A stretch of DNA of 5,992 nucleotides, from NCBI GenBank assembly GCA_003445095.1, contig DLVS01000625.1, forward strand, positions 1 through 5,992, read 5' to 3'. The DNA is from Verrucomicrobiales bacterium. GTDB lineage: Bacteria > Verrucomicrobiota > Verrucomicrobiia > Limisphaerales > UBA9464. The notes below the pieces were generated by a model that was given only the letters and a program-made list of their open reading frames with translations, was not told where the DNA came from and made no database searches. Within the stretch, counting starts at the first letter, position 1. Every line of letters starts with the position of its first letter. Position numbers and translations under genes: made by a program. This document shows, in pieces, positions 1-5,992 of the stretch.

Positions 1-4
1 TCAT
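1..4 (-). other. Probable start codon of a third tandem gene, rest outside window
   Basis: An ATG at 4..2 lies 7 bases after the gene B stop codon, in exactly the same arrangement and with the same spacer bases (ATCAGCC) as the gene A to gene B junction. The next base, A, also matches the first base after the gene B start. This suggests another co-directional gene, probably a further DUF4132 paralog. Only four bases are visible, so the identity of the gene is inference. Confidence 0.5.
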
Positions 5-125
5 GGCTGATTCACATCTGAGTTTTCTTCTCCCAGTCCGGATCGAAGCCCGACCCTTCGGCGGCGATCTGGCGAAGGTCATTCCAGCATTCACTCAACA
101 ACACCGGCGGCACTTCCCCGAGCGA
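1..125. repeat. Direct repeat, copy 1 (3' end of gene B plus junction)
   Basis: This stretch matches 2717..2841 in the same orientation at 118 of 125 positions, without gaps. The first 52 bases are identical. The seven differences are at 53, 54, 66, 69, 81, 93 and 117; six are silent in the minus-strand protein and one changes Ser to Pro. It spans the last 37 codons of gene B, its stop, the 7-base spacer and the following ATG. Similarity stops sharply after base 125. The other end is cut by the window edge, so the repeat may be longer. Confidence 0.95.
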
Positions 126-2720
126 AAGGGGCATGGATCCTCCCGCTGCGGGATCAGTCGCGGCGAAACGCAGCGCTTTGAGCGCCGTCAGAAGATCACG
201 TTCGGGCACAGCGTTGCCGGTGAACTCGACAACGGCGATCACACCAAGCGAAGCGAAGTGCTTCTGGTACTCAGTGAACCAGCCTCCTTCTCCGGCCGGC
301 CCGCGAATAAGTCCCAAGGCGGCCGCCTTCCGTCGGAGCTTCAGGCCATTCACCAGATGCCCGAGAAACTCTAGCAGATCCGATTCTTGTGCCCGCGCGG
401 GTTCGAGTTGAAAGGCTGCTTTTCCCAGTTGGGCAAACAAAGGCTCGACTTTGTAGTCGGCGAAATGTCGGCGCCATCCCTCCGATACGGCTGGAGTGAC
501 GAGCGATTCATGAACCAGCCGCACTTCGGCATCCTTGGCCGGCCGGACCGGAGCGTCGTGCAGATCCGTCAGCGACTGGTCGGGCAACGCCCGAAAGGTG
601 CCAGTCAATCTTCCTCGTTCGTGGATTGACCAGACGAGTCGCTGGCACAGATGCCGGAGCACGAGATGATGATTCAGGAACTGGTCCCAATCGGCATAAC
701 GCCAGGACCGCTGGGTGCACATTGCTTCAAACAACCGTGCTGTTTGGCTCTGCACAACACTCGCTAAGCCTTTTCTAGCGGCCATCAGCAACTTCTTCGA
801 CTCCGCTGCTTTGACGGCATCATCGTTCTTGAGCGGAGTGGGAAGTGTCTTGAGCGGTTTCCCAGCCGCGTCCTCCAACGCGAATTCGAGTGTCAGCAAA
901 AGGCGGGCGGTGAATCTTCGGTGTCCGTAATCCAGAGTCAGCGCGCCGCTTTCATCCAGCCCGGCATCTGGCGCCGTGCGGTCGGCCATTTCATCGACCG
1001 TCCAACCTTTGCGCTCCGCAAGCGACAGCGTTTGACGGGCCGCCTCCTGCTGGATGCTCTTCGTGCGAAAACGGGCGCCGACGGCCAGCATCAATTGGAT
1101 CGCCGCGGAATCATCGAGACAACCCAGCAACTGCAGTAACGCGCAACACTGCGCGGCACGCGTGCCATACCATTCGTTGAGATAACCCTTGATGACGGGC
1201 ACCGCAGCCGGCCCACACATAGCGGCTGCCACGGAAAGGACCCCTTTGCTGCCGATGGCGGTCGGCCGGTCGAATTCCCGCAGCATGGCGAGTTCGTTCT
1301 CGATGATGTCCTCGAAAGGAGTGGCGGCGTTTTCCTGCAGGTAACGCAAATAATCATTCAACTCTTCCCGTTCCTTCGCGGATGCCTTCGCCATCTGTGC
1401 TTGCAAGTCCGCGAGCGATTTCTGTGCGCGGGCCTGGGTAGTCAGAGCCCGCGTCCGGGCGCGCTGCAGCAACGCCTCCCGGTTCCTCGGACTTGTGTCC
1501 AGGTCGATCCAGGTTTCGAGCACAAACTGCCCGAGGCGTTCACGGTCGGTGAGCACGATTTCCGCAGCGATGCGTTTGAGCAAGGGACTGGCCTGCGGAT
1601 TCTTTGCCAGGCAACCCTGCACGATCCACCAACGAACAATCTCCGGAGCAACGCGACTTTTATTGTCAGCCCAATGAACTGCCGGCAATTGATCAAACGG
1701 AAAATGCTCCAGCTCTTTAGGCTGCTTCTTGGCAAGTCCTGCGGCGGCCTCCTTCAACATCGATTCGCGGGTCAGGTATTCACTAAGCGGTACCTGGAGT
1801 CGCTCTAGCGCCGACATCATCGCGGCCCTGGCCAGTTCGTCGGCCTCTTTCATGACCGCCTCTAACAAGGGCTGCTCGCAGGTGTCGTCACCAATTCGGC
1901 ACAGCCAGTTCGCCGCGATGGCCCGGACGTCGGCGGATTTGGAGCCCACAGCCGCCTTCACCTGTTCCAAGCAATCAGGCGTCTTTTCCAGGCAGGGCTG
2001 CGCCAGCGGCCGCTCTGGTTTGGGGCCGGTCCAAGCGATTTTCCACAACGGCTCAATGAGAGGCTTCGGAATCGCCGACATCTGCGCGAGGACTTCAAGG
2101 GCGCCGCGATGGGCGATGGATGCGTGGCGGTCCTTGGCAGTCAGGGCCTCGACCAAAAGGTCGGTATGCTCGCGGAAGTACCGTGCTACCGCCTCTGTGC
2201 CCCAGCGAAACGGTTTCCACTGCGCCCACGCGTTCCAGAGGAAATGACGGCCGAGCGCGGCGGAACTCATCCGCACCTCTTGCATGGCGTCACCGATGGC
2301 CTTGAGATCAAGCGGGTGTCGGCAACGATAGGCCTCGGCCATCCGGACGAACCGATGGGTGATCCGTTCGTCGGAAACCTCGATGGCGCCGGTCAACAGG
2401 GCGAAGCGCACCAAATGGACGGGCATGAATTCCGGACGGGTGATGAAGTTTGTCAGGAGTTTCCAGGCCCGGTCATCCCAAAGGGAGCCCGGCAAGAGCG
2501 GCGGCTTATCGAGGCGGGCACGCTCGGCCGGCGTCAGCACCAGATCGTGCAACTTCGCAAACTCGGCGGCCACCGTCCTTGGGTTTGGCGCCTCGTCCAG
2601 CCGATGCGAGTGTCGAGCAACTTCAGCGAAGCAAGCCTGCATCGCTTCGAGGACAGTGCCATCCAGCTTGGGTGGACGGACCATTCGCGGCGAAGCGGTG
2701 GTGGTTTCTGTTTTGTTCAT
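12..2720 (-). CDS. DUF4132-family HEAT-repeat protein (gene B), complete paralog of gene A
   Basis: Complete 902-residue protein, paralogous to the upstream gene. I chose the ATG at 2720..2718, 7 bases after the upstream TGA. A longer frame back to a TTG at 2783 would only add 21 Arg-rich residues read from the shifted 3' end of gene A. The protein starts near the point where A's linker ends, so it lacks A's N-terminal HEAT segment. Residues 261-310 carry the HEAT-like repeat (AANWLCRIGDDTCEQPLL). Residues about 415-480 are rich in Ala, Arg, Gln, Glu and Lys and look coiled-coil; A has a shorter, unlike stretch here. Residues about 562-742 are the DUF4132 region (AERKGWTVDEMADRT, GLDESGALTLDYG, MCTQRSW, RHLCQRLVW). 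The tail from residue 866 to the end matches gene A in 36 of 37 positions. No signal peptide, membrane helix or known catalytic site is seen. No good Shine-Dalgarno sequence lies close to the ATG, so translation is probably coupled to gene A. Function is unknown. Confidence 0.93.
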   Translation of the reverse strand: MNKTETTTASPRMVRPPKLDGTVLEAMQACFAEVARHSHRLDEAPNPRTVAAEFAKLHDLVLTPAERARLDKPPLLPGSLWDDRAWKLLTNFITRPEFMPVHLVRFALLTGAIEVSDERITHRFVRMAEAYRCRHPLDLKAIGDAMQEVRMSSAALGRHFLWNAWAQWKPFRWGTEAVARYFREHTDLLVEALTAKDRHASIAHRGALEVLAQMSAIPKPLIEPLWKIAWTGPKPERPLAQPCLEKTPDCLEQVKAAVGSKSADVRAIAANWLCRIGDDTCEQPLLEAVMKEADELARAAMMSALERLQVPLSEYLTRESMLKEAAAGLAKKQPKELEHFPFDQLPAVHWADNKSRVAPEIVRWWIVQGCLAKNPQASPLLKRIAAEIVLTDRERLGQFVLETWIDLDTSPRNREALLQRARTRALTTQARAQKSLADLQAQMAKASAKEREELNDYLRYLQENAATPFEDIIENELAMLREFDRPTAIGSKGVLSVAAAMCGPAAVPVIKGYLNEWYGTRAAQCCALLQLLGCLDDSAAIQLMLAVGARFRTKSIQQEAARQTLSLAERKGWTVDEMADRTAPDAGLDESGALTLDYGHRRFTARLLLTLEFALEDAAGKPLKTLPTPLKNDDAVKAAESKKLLMAARKGLASVVQSQTARLFEAMCTQRSWRYADWDQFLNHHLVLRHLCQRLVWSIHERGRLTGTFRALPDQSLTDLHDAPVRPAKDAEVRLVHESLVTPAVSEGWRRHFADYKVEPLFAQLGKAAFQLEPARAQESDLLEFLGHLVNGLKLRRKAAALGLIRGPAGEGGWFTEYQKHFASLGVIAVVEFTGNAVPERDLLTALKALRFAATDPAAGGSMPLSLGEVPPVLLSECWNDLRQIAAEGSGFDPDWEKKTQM

Positions 2721-2841
2721 GGCTGATTCACATCTGAGTTTTCTTCTCCCAGTCCGGATCGAAGCCCGGTCCTTCGGCGGCAATTTGGCGAAGGTCGTTC
2801 CAGCATTCGCTCAACAACACCGGCGGCACTTCGCCGAGCGA
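2717..2841. repeat. Direct repeat, copy 2 (3' end of gene A plus gene B start)
   Basis: Partner of the repeat at 1..125. It covers the last 37 codons of gene A, its TGA, the spacer and the gene B ATG plus one base. Together the two copies bracket gene B, with a period of 2716 bases. There are no terminal inverted repeats or transposase, so this is a duplicated gene junction and not an insertion sequence. Confidence 0.95.
2718..2750 (-). promoter_or_regulatory. Stop-start junction of genes A and B, likely translational coupling
   Basis: On the minus strand the gene A TGA (2730..2728) is followed by ATCAGCC and the gene B ATG (2720..2718). A purine-rich GGGAGAAGAA lies at 2750..2741, but its GGAG ends 25 bases before the ATG, too far for normal ribosome binding. 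Nothing resembling a Shine-Dalgarno sequence sits in the usual window. Re-initiation by ribosomes finishing gene A is the simplest reading. The same layout recurs at 2..34 before the putative third gene. Confidence 0.55.
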
Positions 2842-5800
2842 CATCTTTGCTCCGCCGATGACCGGTTCGCCCTCTGGCGCAGCGCGCTCGAATCGAAACG
2901 TCGTGAGTGCTACCGTGCGATTCTCTTCCGGCAATCCGTTTCCGGTAAACTCAAGAACCGCCTCCATGCCCAGTGTGGGAAAGCGTTTGTGATAATCGAA
3001 AAACCAGCCGCCGTCCTGTGCCTGGCCGCGGGTGTAACCCAGTTTGTTCGCGCGCCCGCGGAGTTTAAACGCTTCGAGAAGATGTCCACGGAAGTCCGTC
3101 AATTCGTCCTCCAGCTTCCGCTCCTCGCCTAGATCGAAGTTAGGTCGGCCAAATTGCTCGAAGAGCGGCTCGACTTCGTAGTCCTTGAGATGCTGCCGCC
3201 ACGCGAGCGATTGCTCCGGCGTCACCTGACATTCATGCGCCAGTCGGATTTGGTCTTCCGGTTTCAGTGTTATTGGATCGTCGTTCGCATCCGTGAGCGA
3301 GCCGTCTGGCAGCGGGCGAAACAGGGCGCTGATTTTTTCGTCGCCAACCACCGCCCACACCAGCCGCTGGCAATGATGCCGCGCCACAGGATGGCGGTTG
3401 AGATAGAGGTTCCAGTCCTCGAACGGCCATGTCCGCTGCGTGCACATCGCCTCGTAAAACCGGTCGCGCTGCATCGTGACGACCGATTTCAATTCCTTCT
3501 TCGCCGCGGAGAAGATCTTCTTCGCCTCCGCGGCCTTGGCTTCCTCGTCATCCTTTCGCGGGTCGGGCAAAGATTTCAGCGGCTTCCCGTCAGCGTCCGC
3601 GAGCGCGAATTCGAGGTCCTCGTTCAGCTTCGCCGCAAACTGGCGCTGACCGAAATCCAGCGTGAGGACGCCATCGTCGTCCAGCCCGGCCGTCGGTATG
3701 GTGCGGTCGGCAAGTTCAGCCACCGTCCAGCCTTTGCGTTCCGCCAATGCCTGCGCCTGTTTGTTCGCTTCCTCCTGAATGCTCTTCGTCCGAAAACGAC
3801 TGCCCACCGCGAGCAAAAGTTGGGTGGCCGTCTTGTGCTCCACCCACGCAAGCATCTGAAGCAATGCGCGGCATTGTGCGGCCCTCATGCCATACCATTG
3901 CTTCAAATACCGACCCACCGCAGGAGCGGCCTCCGCGCCCGCGCAGGCGCCAACCACGGAAAGTACCCCTTTGCTGGAGGCCGCTGACCCTTTCGGTTGC
4001 AGCAGGGTTTCTGGCAGGAAATCCGCATAGAATTCTTCCAAGGTTTTCTTCGGGTTGTTCGCCGGCCAGTAAGTTGTTTGCGTCCACTGGACGTGTTGCT
4101 GGGCCGTTTGCATCGCCCGATTCTCAGCTTCGGCGCGCGAAATCGGCGCTGTGTCTTCTCCCATCCACGCCTCCAGAACAAATTGCCCGAGGATTTCGCG
4201 CTCGGCGGGCTTCAGGCTGGAACAGTATTTCCTCAGGAGCGCGCCAGGCTCGGGATACTTGAGTTTGAAACCTTGAATCAACCACCACTTCAGGATTTCC
4301 GGCTCGACGGGTTTGCCATTGTCCGACCAATGAACCGCCGGCAACGCGGCGAACGGAAACCACTTCAAATCTTCCGGCACTCCCTTCCCCACGCCTTTCT
4401 CCGCTTCCTCCAGCAGCGTTTTGCGATCAAGAAACTGCTCCACGGGCGCGCCAAGCAATTCCAGCGCTGACATCATCGCTCCCTTGGCGACTTCATTTTT
4501 TTCGCGCTTAAGCGCGGTTAGCAACGGTGCTGTCGCGCGCGCATCACCGATTCGCCCGAGCCATTCGGCTGCTGCCAACCGGGTCTCTGCGTCGCCAGCG
4601 CTCACAGAGGCAATCAGCCGTTCGTGCTTGTCGGGCAACGCTTCCAGACAACGCTGCGCGGGCGGGCGTTCGCTCTTTCCGCCCAAGGCAATCTTCCAGA
4701 GCAGCGGAACGAGGCGCTCCGGTGGATGCGGAAAGGTCGCGAGGGCGTGGAAGGCATTGCGGCGGGCATGACGTTGATAATATCGATCCATGTAGCCACC
4801 GGTGGGTGGCAGAAACGCCTGTTCCAACAAATCCAGATTCTCCGCCCAATACGGCCAGATCGCGGCGGGCGACAGACCGAACGGCGCGGAGTTCTCCTGG
4901 AAACTTTGCAGAAGACCTGTGCCGATGCGCCGCGCGTCGAGTCCAGCGGCCGTGAATGCGGCGCCGAGTTCGCGCAAGCCAATGTCGGGACGGGTACGGC
5001 GAAAAGCCGGCAGGAGAGTTTCCAGCCAGTATCCGTAACTTAGAATCTGCCGGTCTTGCTGGCGATCGGTTTGCAGTGCGCCGACGTGAATGAGGAAGCG
5101 AACAAGGTGCACCAAACTCAACTCGGGTCGTTGCCAGAATTCCTTGATGGGCTCGCATACCTCTTTCATCCAGGACGCGTGCAATAAGCCGCCCAGAACA
5201 GGTTCGGTTTTTCCTTCGCGCTGAATCGCGAGAAACGCTTTTTGGATGGCACCCGCGGACACGGGGCTCAGACCGCCTGGCCGGTATCCCGTGGGTTGTC
5301 CCGTCGCGGACTTGGCAAGGGCCGCGTTCACTCTTCGGAAACACTCCTGCCAGGCGCGTTCGGTCTCTGATCCAAGCGGCGCGTGAGTGAGCACTGGGGC
5401 AAGCGGCGGCAAATCCAAGGTCGCTTTCGCGGGTGGCTCGGCGGGTGGAGCCGCAACGGCAAGTGCATCTTCAATCGCCTGAAGCACCTTTTTGTTTTTT
5501 TCCTCCCCCAAGCGGCCTTGGAGAAATGTTCGCGCCTTTTCTCCTTCCCACGCCCAAAGCAGTCCGACCGCGAGAGCTCTTTCCTCATTCGTGCCTTTGG
5601 CAACCTTGCGTTCAAGCAACGGAGTCGCGTCCTGCTTTACATCGGCCAGCAGCGACTGCGCTTGCTCGCGAACCAGCTTGCTCGACGAAAGGGCCAGCCC
5701 CACCAATTCGTCGAGAAACGCTTTCGCAGAGACTTTACATTTCCTCATCATTTCGAGCGCGTAAACGCGCTGCTTGAAATCCGGGTGGTTTAACGAAGCT

Positions 5801-5992
5801 GTCACTGCGTCTCGATGTCGAACGGCGCTTTGTTCGAGCCCGCGAAGGTTCACAAATATCGGTTCGAATTCTGGCCCGCTGAATCTCTTCAAGTCCGGTT
5901 GAAAGGCTGCGCGGATCAATAGTCCCGGTGGCAGACCGTCGAGTTCGATCAGTGCTTCGACTAACTCGGCCGAAATGGCTGGACACGCACGA
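2728..5992 (-). CDS. DUF4132-family HEAT-repeat protein (gene A), 5' end missing
   Basis: Large soluble protein of unknown biochemical role. The frame is open to the right edge: a TTG at 5919..5917 could be read as a start, but the 24 codons upstream of it (reading ISAELVEALIELDGLPPGL near the TTG) contain no stop and look like coding sequence, so the true start lies outside. At least 1087 residues are visible. Numbering from the TTG codon, residues about 35-152 are amphipathic helical, HEAT-like repeats. Residues 153-182 are a Pro/Ala-rich linker. Residues 441-490 hold a textbook HEAT-like repeat (AAEWLGRIGDARATAPLL). From about 720 to 900 comes the DUF4132 region: AERKGWTVAELADRT, GLDDDGVLTLDFG, then MCTQRTW and RHHCQRLVW. 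The C-terminal block ends in SLGEVPPVLLSECWNDL and DPDWEKKTQM. I see no signal peptide, membrane segment or catalytic motif of a known enzyme. It is followed by a paralog after 7 bases, implying co-transcription. The family call is from recognised motifs, not a search; function is unknown. Confidence 0.9.
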   Translation of the reverse strand, partial: RACPAISAELVEALIELDGLPPGLLIRAAFQPDLKRFSGPEFEPIFVNLRGLEQSAVRHRDAVTASLNHPDFKQRVYALEMMRKCKVSAKAFLDELVGLALSSSKLVREQAQSLLADVKQDATPLLERKVAKGTNEERALAVGLLWAWEGEKARTFLQGRLGEEKNKKVLQAIEDALAVAAPPAEPPAKATLDLPPLAPVLTHAPLGSETERAWQECFRRVNAALAKSATGQPTGYRPGGLSPVSAGAIQKAFLAIQREGKTEPVLGGLLHASWMKEVCEPIKEFWQRPELSLVHLVRFLIHVGALQTDRQQDRQILSYGYWLETLLPAFRRTRPDIGLRELGAAFTAAGLDARRIGTGLLQSFQENSAPFGLSPAAIWPYWAENLDLLEQAFLPPTGGYMDRYYQRHARRNAFHALATFPHPPERLVPLLWKIALGGKSERPPAQRCLEALPDKHERLIASVSAGDAETRLAAAEWLGRIGDARATAPLLTALKREKNEVAKGAMMSALELLGAPVEQFLDRKTLLEEAEKGVGKGVPEDLKWFPFAALPAVHWSDNGKPVEPEILKWWLIQGFKLKYPEPGALLRKYCSSLKPAEREILGQFVLEAWMGEDTAPISRAEAENRAMQTAQQHVQWTQTTYWPANNPKKTLEEFYADFLPETLLQPKGSAASSKGVLSVVGACAGAEAAPAVGRYLKQWYGMRAAQCRALLQMLAWVEHKTATQLLLAVGSRFRTKSIQEEANKQAQALAERKGWTVAELADRTIPTAGLDDDGVLTLDFGQRQFAAKLNEDLEFALADADGKPLKSLPDPRKDDEEAKAAEAKKIFSAAKKELKSVVTMQRDRFYEAMCTQRTWPFEDWNLYLNRHPVARHHCQRLVWAVVGDEKISALFRPLPDGSLTDANDDPITLKPEDQIRLAHECQVTPEQSLAWRQHLKDYEVEPLFEQFGRPNFDLGEERKLEDELTDFRGHLLEAFKLRGRANKLGYTRGQAQDGGWFFDYHKRFPTLGMEAVLEFTGNGLPEENRTVALTTFRFERAAPEGEPVIGGAKMSLGEVPPVLLSECWNDLRQIAAEGPGFDPDWEKKTQM

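Noticed and set aside
2721..2783. Longer start for gene B at a TTG (2783)
   Set aside because: The added 21 residues come from the shifted-frame 3' end of gene A and have no counterpart in the paralog. The ATG at 2720, placed 7 bases after the stop and repeated at the next junction, is better supported.
1..2841. Direct repeats flanking gene B as ends of a transposable element
   Set aside because: The repeats are the coding ends of paralogous genes. There are no terminal inverted repeats, target-site duplications or transposase, and gene B is a DUF4132 protein.
2359..3132. Plus-strand ORF of 257 codons spanning the gene A/gene B junction
   Set aside because: It lies antisense to both real genes, and its sequence has no recognisable domain. 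Its partial likeness to the plus-strand ORF at 3..374 is just the antisense reading of the direct repeat.
3154..3987. Plus-strand ORF of 277 codons
   Set aside because: It is fully antisense to the conserved DUF4132 region of gene A, is rich in Arg and His as expected of a GC-rich shadow frame, and has no family resemblance.
4544..5344. Minus-strand ORF of 266 codons in another frame
   Set aside because: It overlaps gene A completely and has an Arg/Ser/Pro-rich composition typical of a shifted frame, while the gene A frame has a clear paralog.
5489..5501. A-rich tract on the minus strand including an in-frame A AAA AAC heptamer (a similar A AAA AAT lies at 4496..4502), possible frameshift sites
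   Set aside because: Both encode ordinary Lys/Glu/Asn-rich surface segments. A -1 shift at the first would reach a stop within about eight codons, no downstream stimulatory structure is obvious, and the tracts are not needed to make either protein.

Overview
The window holds two long genes, both on the minus strand, that between them cover nearly all of it. Both encode large soluble proteins of the DUF4132 family: alpha-helical HEAT-like repeats followed by the family's conserved C-terminal half. The DNA is moderately GC-rich and has no mobile element, RNA gene or CRISPR array. The taxon cannot be fixed from these bases. Large paralogous HEAT/DUF4132 proteins and weak Shine-Dalgarno signals suggest a Planctomycetes/Verrucomicrobia-type bacterium, but this is only a guess.

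Layout, in the direction of transcription (right to left). Gene A enters from the right edge with its 5' end missing; its frame is open to the last base. It runs to a TGA at 2730..2728. Seven bases later comes the ATG of gene B (2720), which runs to a TGA at 14..12. Seven bases after that comes another ATG (4..2), the likely start of a third gene lying outside the window. The two stop-to-start junctions are identical, so the window shows at least two, and probably three or more, genes in a head-to-tail array, presumably one operon with coupled translation. There is no internal promoter or terminator that I can support.

Genes A and B are clear paralogs, about 63% identical by eye over a 111-residue block of the C-terminal half and much less elsewhere. 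Gene A has an extra N-terminal helical segment and a Pro/Ala-rich linker that B lacks. B has a charged, coiled-coil-like insertion that is shorter and different in A. The last 37 residues of the two proteins are almost identical (36 of 37). At DNA level a 125-base direct repeat (1..125 and 2717..2841, 118 of 125 bases matching) covers the 3' end of each gene, the spacer and the next start codon. This repeat makes gene B an exact unit that recombination could duplicate, delete or homogenise without breaking a reading frame.

The biochemical role is unknown. The family includes E. coli YehI/MolR, which sit near MoxR-type AAA+ ATPase, vWA and SWIM genes. A similar ATPase-linked scaffold or conflict role is possible here, but nothing in this window shows it.
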